64,000 nucleotides of DNA from NCBI GenBank assembly GCA_037903355.1, contig JBAJFE010000005.1, positions 4,092,001-4,156,000 on the forward strand, given 5' to 3'. Source of the stretch: Trichuris trichiura. Taxonomy: Eukaryota > Nematoda > Enoplea > Trichinellida > Trichuridae. Position numbers and translations under genes: made by a program. Positions 35,388 to 45,980 of this stretch are shown here, in pieces. Numbering within the stretch: position 1 is the first letter of the stretch; every line of letters starts with the position of its first letter. A model generated the notes under the pieces. It was not told where the DNA came from, did no database searches, and saw nothing but the letters and a program-made list of their open reading frames with translations.

Positions 35388-38300
35388 TGATGTAAAACGA
35401 CCTGCTGCGTCGTCTGCGTGTAACACCAAGGACGTGTCGTTGTTGATTTGTCACCGGTAAAACAAACGAACTGAAAAACTATGAACTGTTTTACTTAATC
35501 GACCGACAAGATGGTTTGCAAAGATCGCCGGATTTGATGATCTTTTAAGAAAATGCATTGTCCCGCTTTTTAATGGACTTCCAATAGTCGCACGGCGGTA
35601 GGGCCCTCTTGTAGGTCATATCAGCTCTAAAGGCTTGCATTTAATGGTGCATCCCTATTGATGAACGGATGCTTTGGCTTTCTTCGATTTCTGTTCCGCC
35701 ATAGGTGGGAAGCAATTTCCAACGTTTGTGAAATTGTTAGAGCATCTGGCCTAAAAAATATTCTGCGGTCGCTATTCCTATTGCTCCACTAACATATTTC
35801 CTTGTCGTTACGCACTATTTGTTTCAGAAAGAAAGATGCCAACAATAGTGCCTGCGAGGAAGAAAAGAAAGGGAAAAGAGCTGTGACTGTACAGGACACA
35901 GGCGAGACTGTTACGGTCAACGAAGTTCTTAAGAACTCGTGACGACCAGACAATTGTCGCGAACGATTTTGCAGATGGAATAAGGCTGAAAATTTTGCTC
36001 CACTATAAAGCGGAAGCTGTCAAAGTATGTACACCAAAAATATTGACTAATTTAAATAAGCTAATCAACCCTATCCAGTCAATAGTTAGAAAGAATTTCA
36101 AGAGGCGATAGGCTGCTCTAGCGAGTGCCTGCAAGCCGTACTTATTCGAAAATAGAGCTCTTTAAAGTTGCTTTTTTCTTGCGACATTTAACAGTGGAAA
36201 AATGCCTCCTTTTATGCTTCAAAAATTCTTCCAAGTTTGGGTCACCGATTAGGATACGTAAGTTACCTAAAGCGAATTCCGTCGATGCCTCGTTAATGTA
36301 CTAATTGTGGGACACTGACATATACCGTCGGCTTTACGATTTAAAATGCAGTCTTGTTGTTAAGAGTCGGCGACTAGTTCGGAATCCGCTCCCCCAATCT
36401 TTTTTCTTTCCATCGGTATACTCTGTGGTGAACTGGTTTGCGTGCTTTGATCGCTTTCCGCAACTACGCTGCAAGCAGCTTAGACGCATGGAACCTGCGC
36501 ATACTAAATGCTAATGATAGTAAGCTAAACTTAATTGAGCGTAAGGGAATGCATATTTTACCGACAGTTTAATTTACGGATGATTATTAGCGCTTCCAAA
36601 AAATGGGTTGCTTTGCCGCCATTTTTGTCAGTCCTTTCGTTTACGCGCTATTTAAAATTTGACTACTAGGTGCCGCTAATAGGCGCTAACAGTTAGTTGT
36701 GGATAGATTTTTGCCTGTCGACACGACGGCTCAACTCAGCGCGTTATTTACTGCTGCTTTTCTTGGCCACTTGGAATGCAATAGCAGTGACCAATGGATA
36801 AGACTAAAATATAGCGCAAGAAAAAATTGCGCAAAAAAAATTTTAGAGCTCATAGCGGACAGAAAATGTCAGCCGCAAAAGGGGCTATCGGTCGCATTCA
36901 AGTGCGCTTGGCATACTGTCAATTCAATTTGGGATACGCAGGTATTATATGGCCGCAGCAGCTTGCAGACTTAGACAGAATTTTTCCTCGCGTAAACTTC
37001 AATCATATTTTTTTTCTCTACTAAAATCGTAAATGAGAAATTATAAATAACAACAATATGCAATTCTGTGGGAGAATAATTTTTAGTTAATTAGAAAAAG
37101 TTAGTTTTGAAAGGTGCGTTCGAATCGACCATGATTCGTTGTCGGCGTGCAATGAATGAATAAACTGAACCATGTGGAAGTAGCATTCACATTTTAAAAT
37201 GAGAAAATGGTCAGGTCAGCAGTGTCAGGCTGAATTAGTGAAAAACTGTAATGACCGGCAGGTTGCACTGCTTTTCTAATGAACGAAAGAATTTTATAAT
37301 GCAGAGTGAAGCGATGGTTTCATTAATAACATTCCTGAATGATAATGGTTGTAATGCGTAACGTTTCGTGTTGACAGATGCAGACGCTTTTCACTGAAGA
37401 ATGAATTTTAAGGCAACAGTGAATGAGAAGTTATTAGCATGTTTATGGCATCGCAGAGTGATAGTACTATATTATTCCAAAAAGCTGCATTCAGCCAAAT
37501 GCTTGCGGTAAGTATTTTCACTTTCATTGTAGTCATTCATTAGTTCTCCGCCTTTTTTAAAATTATGCAAATTATTCGCTACGAAATGAAGTAAAGACTT
37601 CCAAATATATATGTACATATGAGAATAATATTTATGTTTTGAAAGTTAAAATTAGAATTTGTATCACGTTGTGTTAATCCATAGAGCATTGTCCGCTTAC
37701 GTACATACGCGATTATGTCTGCCCTATTGATTCGCTTCGTTTAAGTTAAGCTGTCTAACTATTGAAGACTGTTCGAGATAGGTTTTCAAATGTTGTCACC
37801 TCACTAAACTTATTATGTTTCAAAACGTTCATTCAAGTTAACGTTTCATGCAACTTTGTAGGTTAAGTGGCAGGTCTGCGTTACACTTTTTTTGGGAGTC
37901 GATTTCCGCCAAACTTTCTCATCAAATTAGCCTGAAGACGCGTCCTGGAAATATTCCCATTGTCTTAAGAACTTACATTTTGTAAAGCTTAATAGGTCGG
38001 CTGCATTTAACATTTGCATAATGGACGCGTACACGCTGTTGGGAGGCGTTTTTAGTAATTAAAGCTCAACGAGCTCATTGAGAAAATTCGTTTTTCTCAA
38101 TAAGTGTTCATCCAGTCGATGGTAGAGCATTCGTTTTGCTACACATAATATAGGCTACCGAAGACAGCATCAATATAACGTCGTCACGGGATGCGCAGAG
38201 TTCAAATTCCATCCAATTTTTAAAATTTCCTAAAACGGTTTCTTATGAACCTTACGATGGCCTTATAATTTTTGTCAGCTTTGCTTGCTATGATGAAGTT

Positions 38301-38618
38301 TCCAGGCTCAAAAGCAGCGCTCTTGTGAACATCCAGTTACGAAAGGGTGTGAAAGAATTTTTGCGACCTTTCAGACAGTTCGATATGATTGAATTTGGCT
38401 TCATTGAAGCGAGAAAGAATGATCAAAAACTATCAGCGTGAATAGGTTACTCGACGCGTCAGGCAAATCACCGTAAATTTAAATTGATACAAATAACCAA
38501 TGAACTCATTCTTTTGCGCTTAACTGAACGTGCAGTTCTATGATTAATCATATGGAAAATCAATTGGGACGCTTTAATACATTCATCCGTAATTGGCAAT
38601 GCCGTGTCAACCCTAACG
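35388..38618. other. No supported gene
   Basis: About 3.2 kb upstream of the ADAMTS start. Short frames at 36305-36514 and 36699-37024 have no family or splice support. The part from 37100 onward is AT-rich and scattered with aatgaatgaa-type motifs, like other spacers in this window. Confidence 0.35.
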
Positions 38619-38900
38619 TACAGTTGAACCCCTGTAAGTTGACCACCAAACAGACAAGGGAAAACTAGTCAACATAGGGAGGTGGTCACACATATGGAAC
38701 CTGCGGGTATAAGTAGCTCGCCTCAATATATTGCAGTTGAACCATCGTAAGTTATCCACTCAACAGACTGGTCAACTTACAATGAACAAACTAGCATTGC
38801 GTCCATATACTACGTCACGGCTGAAGCGGTCAACTTCTCACTTACGGAGGTTGTCATTGCGCTTACTAACGTGCAGGCAACTTACGGCGGCTCAACTGTA
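38619..38900. mobile_element. Short non-autonomous Tigger/pogo-like element
   Basis: The ends form terminal inverted repeats: TACAGTTGAACCCCTGTAAG at the left, and the reverse complement of the right end reads TACAGTTGAGCCGCCGTAAG. Both start with TA, the expected target duplication. The inside shares gtcaact-tcacttacgga-type sequence with the larger element at 50101-51333, so this is probably an internal-deletion derivative of the same family. No transposase was seen. Confidence 0.8.
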
Positions 38901-39509
38901 TTTTTCTAACTTTAGGCAACGTCGCAGGAACGCATCTAGCGTCCAAAGTTGAATTCCGCCACATTAAAATGGTGATTCAACAATGAGTACGACAAACTTC
39001 GCAACCATTCGTTCTTATTGGCGACAACAAGATTAGGAAAATCGCGGATGGCTTTGTTTTTCTCGAAAAAAACCCTTTACAATGGAAGACACTAGAAGCA
39101 ACAAGGCTGAATGAACTTATATTTTCCAATCAAGAAATACGTGATATTGCAGTACAAAATTAACATATTTTAAACGCACCTGACAAAGCGGTACTTCAGT
39201 TGACGAGAACGTTTTATCCATGGTGAGTTGTGTTGTTTATCATTTTATGTTAGCCATAAACTATTTTATACTTTATTCTTTAAAGACAGGCACGCATGTA
39301 AAGCAATGGAGTCGAATTTAAAAACTCGGCAACTAAGTGTACGACTGAGTCAGATTACGAAGCGCTGAAGATAGGATGATTAACTATTGATGTTCAATTT
39401 TAACCTGTCTGCGGGTTGCTGCTGGTCAGAGGCTAAAAGATTCACTGTTTACACAGATGGTATACGCGCCTTTAGTGGCGGTCAAAATCCTGAGTGGCCG
39501 AAGTCTTAG

Positions 39510-39774
39510 GTGGGTCAAAATGCTGAATAGTTTGGAAAATGCACTGTAAAACGTGGTCTTGTGGCACTTGTGCATTGGCATCTGCTAAATAAGGAATATA
39601 TTTGAGTACAGGCGTTATTATGCTGGTCTTGTTCAAACTTAATGGTTTAAAAGACAAAAACCACTATAATAACGTCTTTACTCAAATACATTCCTTGTCC
39701 AGGAAATCCTAATACACAAGTGTCCCAAGATGAAACTTTACAATGCATTTTCAACCCATTCAGGACTCTGACCC
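39510..39774. repeat. Imperfect palindrome, arms about 115 bp
   Basis: The left arm (39510-39626) and the reverse complement of the right arm (39661-39774) align over their length, sharing aaaatgca-tgtaaa, ggacacttgtg-att / ggcacttgtgcatt, ggaat-tatttgagta and gcgttattat. The spacer between arms is about 35 bp. Mismatches are frequent, so it is an old inverted duplication or foldback element. Confidence 0.75.
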
Positions 39775-40007
39775 TAGCGCATGCCTCTTTCATCCATTCA
39801 TAGCCAATATGAATTATTTGAAGCACTGCAGCGCCTCCTGCTCTGCCATCCTTTCTTAAAGTTCCCACTGATTGGATTCATGCGCAAAAAATTAATCTAT
39901 CATATTATACACTGACAATTATTTCATTCATTCATAGGCTGCCTTTTACTGAATTTATGTTTCTTACATGAGCAGCTGTTACAGCAAAACTGACCACACA
40001 AATGAAC

Positions 40008-40201
40008 TCAGCAAAAATGTTTATCAAAAGTGATTAATATCATGGAGTGAATGATTCGAAAGCTCCGGAGTCCTTCTATATGCATAACAAACGGGAATTA
40101 TCTGTAATAAACTTCTTCATTATGAAAACATATGTTCCCGTACCAAAAAACCACGTTTTCAGCAAAAATGTTTATCAAAAGTGATTAATATCATGGAGTG
40201 A
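40008..40201. repeat. 44-bp direct repeat
   Basis: The sequence starting agcaaaaatgtttatcaaaa and ending atcatggagtgaat occurs at 40010-40053 and again at 40159-40202 with no difference that I can see. The copies are about 149 bp apart. The identity is striking beside the decayed gene copy next to it. Confidence 0.85.
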
Positions 40202-40307
40202 ATTAAATATGCTGCCGACATCCATCAAGCAAAAGTCATACACTTCATTGATCAAACATCTACAAGAATCTACCAGCACACGAAAGAATTTTATCCCAAC
40301 ATTCCAA

Positions 40308-41490
40308 CGGTTAACAGTCAGCATTGCATTCTCTTTGTTCTACATAATAACCTCCTGCGTATGTAGAGACATTCCCGCGTAAGGAAAGTCTCTTGCCATG
40401 TTCATGTGCTTCAAATTGGAAGTCTTGTGAATATGTAGTGCAATCAAAGCAAATTGCTAATCCATGCTTTCTAAATTTCTCTTCATATTACTCAGTTCCC
40501 TTTGTGGAAATGAGTTTTTCAAAAGGGTATCGATAAGGGCTCTGTAAACAGCTGCAATTAGCAATGCCATGTCCTTGACCACAGAATGCGTCAAAAAAGA
40601 TGCTACTCATTAGACGAAATTCAGTCTCCTTAACCTCCTCTCCATGCAGCAGCAAATTAATTCGTTCAAATCCTCTCTCAAACTGATACATCCTGTTTGC
40701 CGTGTCAATTTTAACATTAACAAAAAAGTCATAATCTTTAATATTGCTGCTGTAGTATGTCTTCGGAAGGAAGGTTAATTCTTAATGACTATGAATGCCA
40801 TTCAAGATTATATAAACAATTGATAATCAGTAATGTTTTTTCTTAAGACCATTTTTACTACGAAAGGGTAGTCTTCATTCTGGCTTGAATCAGGTTGAAG
40901 AAGATTGCCTTCCGCCTTTTCCAGTGGATACTGAACTGAATTGTATGCAAGTTGCCAAGCTTCGTAAGGAAAGACAACCATTTGTTGGCCAAAGTTGATG
41001 TAGCTAATTTGATTTCGTAAGTTCAGGGCTAAATCCTGTTTAACTTCCACGTCCTTTCATTTTTTATCTACAGGCTTAAGACAATCAAGCGAAGCGTCGG
41101 TGGTGCCATTAGTACATACATCTGAGGCTTGTGCAGCGTTTTCACAATATTGACTGTTTACATGATTTGTCGGATACAGTTCCTCATCAAGATAGTTACC
41201 ATCTTTATTTCGTCTATATGGGCAGAAAATATTGGTCTGATGAAATTTCACATCTCTGTCAATAATCTCTGACATAGTGTAGCATGGCTGTGCTACCGGC
41301 GGAGCCATCGCGATCAGCAGGTAAACCCATTCAATATTGTTCTTAGTGCTTTCATCATAGCAGTTATAGACTCCTTGAATCATTAATCCAGCTTTATAAA
41401 TTACCAAAAGTCCGTCTTGTTGTGTAAACATTGGAGGGACTCGGAAAATTGTTGATCTATGAGGAACTTTCATGAACGCCTCGTGAAACT
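40308..41490 (-). pseudogene. Broken copy of the Ig/TSP1-like secreted protein gene
   Basis: Paralogue of the intact gene at 45981-48227. The exon 2 equivalent (40852-41490) keeps most of the sequence (VPPMFTQQDGLLVIYKAG, YNCYDEST), but its splice acceptor AG has become AA, a TGA stop cuts the frame at 41057, and its donor GTAAGA has become TTAAGA. The exon 3 equivalent has lost its first part, including the WSPWSHCSAC motif, by a deletion that joins intron sequence to mid-exon near 40772, and it has another stop at 40488 where the intact copy has AAA. Exon 1 is absent; in its place, beyond intron 1 sequence, lies a hAT transposase remnant. These breaks make it non-functional. Confidence 0.9.
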
Positions 41491-41545
41491 CTTAAAAATA
41501 GATTTGAACTTTTTTTTGAACAAACCTTTTTTGTCTGCTACAAGA

Positions 41546-43240
41546 AATGTTACGCCTGGTAGAGAACCTCTACCAGTATGTTTGTTGTGCGGAAAAGTTT
41601 TTTCAAATGAGTCTATGAAGCTGTCCAGTATGAAACGCCATTTAATGAGGCGGCACTCGAACATAAGTAATAAGGACGTGTCCTACTATCAGGCCCTGAG
41701 GGAGAAGGTAATTAAGAAAAGAGCACTGAACAGTATGATATCATTTCTTTCAAAACCAGATCGTGACGGACTTGCTGCGTCATAAAGAATTTCATTGTTA
41801 ATAGCGAAAGCGGATAAGCCCCATACAATCAGCGAGAAATTGATAATTCCCGCCATAGCCGAAGTTCTGGCAATCGTGCTTCACTAAAACGCACATGATG
41901 TTAGCAGGGAAATACTACTGAGCAATGATACTGTACAGAGACGAATCGATGCAATGGCTAAGAATACTGAAGAAACGCTCCGCTGCATGCTCAGAAAGAG
42001 GGAATTATCGTTGCAATTGGGTGAATTTACATTGCCTGGAAATGAATTGCTTTTACTAGCCGCCCTCCGGTTTAGAACGTATTCTAGAAGAATTATTGTT
42101 TTTGGAAGAATTGTGTACAGATAGAAGGGGTGAGTCTATCCTTCAAGTAGTGCAAGAATTCTTTTTAGGAAAAGCAATTCCCGTTCAGAGCATAACAGCC
42201 GTCGCAACAGATAATGCACCAGCTATGCTTGGCTGTCAGCGGGGATTCTTATCATATCTAAACGAACGTAGCTCCCAACCTGCTATGAATTCATTATGTG
42301 TTGCATCGACAGCACCTCATAGTCTGTCGTTTGAGCCCACGTTTTAATGAATCCAGTCGGTACGTCGTCAAAGCGGGAAACAAAGTCAAAAGCAATCCGC
42401 TCAGTGACAGACCTTTTTGACGACTATTCGATAAAAATAATGAGGACGGCTTCGATCATCTGCTTCCGCACACAGCAGTCAGATGGCTGTCAAAAAGTGT
42501 CTGCCTGTCAATGTTTTTCAACCTGTACGAATCCGTTCTTCAATTTTTTGAGCAAGAAGGCGCTTCTTTGAGTGAGAACTTGCGTAATCAGAAAGCAGAC
42601 ATCGCGTACTTAGCAGACTTGTATTTTAAACTTAATGAAATGAATAAACAGCTCCGGGATGACGACCTGAACTTGATTAAGACAAAATTCATTGTCTCTG
42701 CGTCCACGTCAAAGCTGCTTCTTTTCAAGCGCAGCTTCGTAAAGGGTGAGTTGTCCCAGTTTCAAAGTCTCCCCAGGTGAGAAAAGAAGGTGGGATCTCT
42801 GAAGCGGATATGCAATTGTACTGTGAGCATTTCCATCTGTCTATAGTAATCTCAGACTGGGTGATTAATCCGCTAACAAATTTAGACGACGAAGAAATCT
42901 TGCTGCAAGAAGATCTGCTGGAGTTGCAGTCAAACGTCAAGCTGAAGCCCAGGTTGTCACAGGGTTATCAGTAGTTTTGGCTGCAGAAAGAAGTCCCGGT
43001 GTTGTAAGTTGGCGTATTGGATGTGGTAAAAGAGGTACTGATATGTCTTCCCTTATTGAGTCTAGATGAGCGCTCATTCAGTATTGTTACGCAGCTAGTG
43101 ACGAAGAAACGCAGTCGGCTGCAAGTAATCAGACGCGGCGATCTGCGTCTGAGAGTTACCTCGATTGAGCCCAACATCGACAGGCTAATTAATTTGCATC
43201 TGGGCGAACTAAGCAGCTCTCACTGACTTCTCGAGAAACA
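41546..43240 (+). mobile_element. Decayed hAT transposase, ZBED5-like
   Basis: Transposase remnant read across several frames with stops. A BED-type zinc finger comes first (PVCLLCGKVFSNESMK, MKRHLMRRHS), then KADKPHTISEKLIIPA, a middle part with TDNAPAMLG, KADIAYLADLYFKLNEMNK, and the hAT C-terminal dimerisation region (FSIVTQLVTKKRSRL, DDLRLR-type GDLRLRVTSIEPNIDRLI). This is the ZBED5 / GTF2I-repeat-like branch of hAT. Its left edge coincides with the point where intron 1 of the pseudogene stops matching the intact paralogue (ctgctacaagaa), so it replaced or followed exon 1 there. Terminal repeats were not identified. It has many breaks and is inactive. Confidence 0.85.
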
Positions 43241-43679
43241 GTTTGCAGCTGTAGTTGACCTTCTGGCGTTGCGACACATTCTGCCAACCAGTGGGCTCAA
43301 AAGTGGCCAATCAGAATAGGGAAGCTAAAACGACCTCCGCCTTGAGAAACATTGTGTTAGCTAATAATAACCAATGAGGATGGAGTATATCACTCTTTTG
43401 CCGAAATGTTGACCATTCTGCGTCTCCATTGGCTTCATATTTGTAAAAAGTAGAAGATGGTTCTATCTAACCTTTGACATTTGAAATGGGATGAAATTAT
43501 TGCTTCAGAGCACTGTAGCTCATTGATACGTACGTAACAGCGACGTTCCAGGACAGTTTCAACACATTTGTTTTCTTTTCATTTCGTCACAACTCATCCC
43601 TGCGTGTCGCTTTGTATCGCGATCTTAATAGCAACTGAAGAAACCATGTGACTAATGAAGCATAAGTTTCTTTACTTCA

Positions 43680-44960
43680 AGACTTTTTCAGTTTTTTGTG
43701 TGCATTCTGCCTATGATTTATGATGACGAGAAGCTACAAAGCCAGAGTCAAGTTGGAAGTTGTCAAGATGACAAGCGAAAGCAACCACTCTGAAGATGGT
43801 GATGTCTTGAAGGAATTTGGAAGACGTGCTGAAGAGTATGCTTAAAAAATAACATACAAAGCGCTCATACATCACGGATTGGCTAGAATTAGAAACAGTT
43901 AGCAGAATGGGTACAAGAACAGCGACAGAGCGACTGTACTATCACAAGTACAGGCATGAAAGATCAAGTGACGAACTGGGCCCACTACAACCCACATTTA
44001 TCGAACAGCTTTACCGCCACGGCTGAACGATGTAGCCGTTTTATGAAACGGAAGGACACCTCATCCTGAGGCAGAAGATGAAAATTGTACAGAAAATGCC
44101 TGTAGATTGTGAGGATAATCTGCGTGACTTCTGGCAGTGGGTTTACACGGATTTTTTTTGAAGAAGCGTAGCGTGCGATCTTCAAAAAAGCAAACGTCGA
44201 AATCACGTTTCGCAGAAGAAAGAAAACCGTACTCCATCTCACGAAATTGTATTTCCAGGCATGTCAGAAATCTGACAAGAGGAAATGAGCTTCCATTGGG
44301 CAACATCGGCAATATGAATGAGACGCTAAAATTTTTTGGTATGATTGGCAATAGAACCGTGGACAGTAAAGCCACAAAGTCTTTTGTAGTAAAGAGCTTT
44401 AGCCATAAAACAATTCACTTCACGGTGGTGCTGTCATGCTTAGCTAATGGAATGAAGCTGAAGCCTGTGGTCATATTTAAAAGGAAAAGGAGGATTCTTC
44501 TGCTGGCGCCTTTGTTTACCTTCATGAGAACTGCTGGATGGATGAACAAGGTGTGAGATTGTGGATTGACAACATGTGGACAAAAACACCTAGGCAAAGA
44601 AACAACAGAAGTTTCCTAGTGTGGGACTCATGGTGACGTCACGTAGCAGAAGTAATAAAATCAGATCTAAAGGAATGCAAAATTAAAACTGCCGTAACCC
44701 CTGGTAAGCTTACATCAGTTCTGCAACTGCTTGACGTTTACATTAATTAGCTTTTTAAAGAATGCATTTGAGAAGAGTAGAAAGAATGGATGGCGAACGG
44801 GCAAAACAGCCACACTGCCGGCGGACAAACGTGAGCACCATCACTCAATTTACTATGCCGATTCGTAATAAAAGGTACGCAGCAAAGTAAAGTCAAAAAC
44901 TGTTATGAAATCTTTCTGAAAGTGCTCCATTTCTACCCTGTCAGACGACAGAGAAGACGA
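43680..44960 (+). mobile_element. Decayed pogo-like (DDE) transposase
   Basis: Remnant with frameshifts. Upstream pieces resemble the CENP-B-type DNA-binding region (KARVKLEVVKM, then QLAEWVQEQRQSDCTIT and KDQVTNWAHY). The catalytic part reads NMNETLKFFGMIGNRTVDSK, SHKTIHFTVVLSCLANGMKL, KPVVIFKRKR, GWMN, SFLVWDS and TAVTPGKLTSVLQLLDV, the order found in pogo/Tigger transposases. The usual NMDET aspartate reads NMNET here, so even a repaired frame would lack the first catalytic Asp. No terminal repeats were found; the limits are approximate. Confidence 0.8.
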
Positions 44961-45304
44961 TGGAGTGCCAGGCGGTGACGAAGACTATGCCCACCTGAAT
45001 GGTTTTGTCTTCTCTGCTGTTAATGTTCTCTGCGTCATGCATCATGTTTATCCGCTTCTACAATCTATTCATTTGTGTTTTACATACAACAGCAACAATA
45101 AATGTCGAATAAACCTATTCAATGCCATTCATTCTCTTAACTTATGTGGTGCTGTACAACACGCACTATTGGGCAGCTGATGGGTTTTCTCATTGAAGTT
45201 GAAGCAAGGAAGTTTCGATTGAAAAGATGACTAACATTGACAGTAAACTGACTAATCAGAATAGGCCTACAATTGAGCCGTTAGTATCGTCGAAACTGAA
45301 CCAA

Positions 45305-45330
45305 TCATCATCATCATCATCATTCATTAT
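45305..45330. repeat. Short (ATC)n microsatellite
   Basis: A run of atcatcatcatcatcatc before ttattatg-type sequence. Simple repeat without further meaning. Confidence 0.7.
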
Positions 45331-45519
45331 GTAAGTCAGGGGTGCTCTTATACGCCGTAATAAATGTTACTTCATCCATTCATAGCTGCATTTCACTAAA
45401 TTCTTCTTACATGAGCAGCTATTAAAGCAGGACTGACTGCGCGTATACATTATGGTAGACTGTTTAGCAAAAAAGATAATTTCGAAAGACAGGGTGTCTT
45501 TTAACAGGCTTGAATAGTT

Positions 45520-45850
45520 TCATAGTAGATCTTCAGATTCACGGGTTTGGCCTGTTGGGTGTATCTGTAAGTAAACTTCAAAGAGCCCTACCAACTGATG
45601 GATGAGCAAATTGTAAGAGAAAATACAGAACAATTTGTATACCGTCTGAGAAGAGTAGAAAGAATTGTATACAAATTATATACGGTATACAAATTGTTCT
45701 AAACCGTAAACCAAAAACCGTATACGGTATACAAATTGTTCTGTATTTTCTCTTACAATTTGCTCATCCATCCGTTGGTAGGGCACTTTGAAGTTTTCTT
45801 ACAGATACATCCAACAGGCCAAACCCGTGAATCTGAAGATTTACTATGAA
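45520..45850. repeat. Long palindrome, arms about 125 bp
   Basis: The left arm (45520-45643) runs catagtagatcttcagattc...cgggtttggcctgttggg...ttgtaagagaaaatacagaa...caatttgtataccg. The right arm (45724-45850) is its reverse complement with few mismatches (for example tccgttggtagggcactttg against aaagagccctaccaactga). The central 80 bp contains extra copies of gtatac-aaatt and ccgtatacggtatac, which also self-pair. This would fold into a long hairpin. No coding sequence lies inside. Confidence 0.92.
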
Positions 45851-45980
45851 AAAGATAATTATTATTCAATCAATTAATAATGCTGCCAAACTTCACTAAA
45901 AAAATGACATATACTTTATTGGTCAAAACCACATATGATACTATCAGCATACAACAGCATTTATGTTGACACTTCAACAC

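Noticed and set aside
41459..41785. Fusion of pseudogene antisense with a zinc finger as a new gene
   Set aside because: The open frame crosses a transposon boundary and stops soon after; there is no promoter or splice evidence.
43970..44375. Minus-strand frames over the pogo remnant
   Set aside because: They are shadows of the transposase sequence on the other strand.
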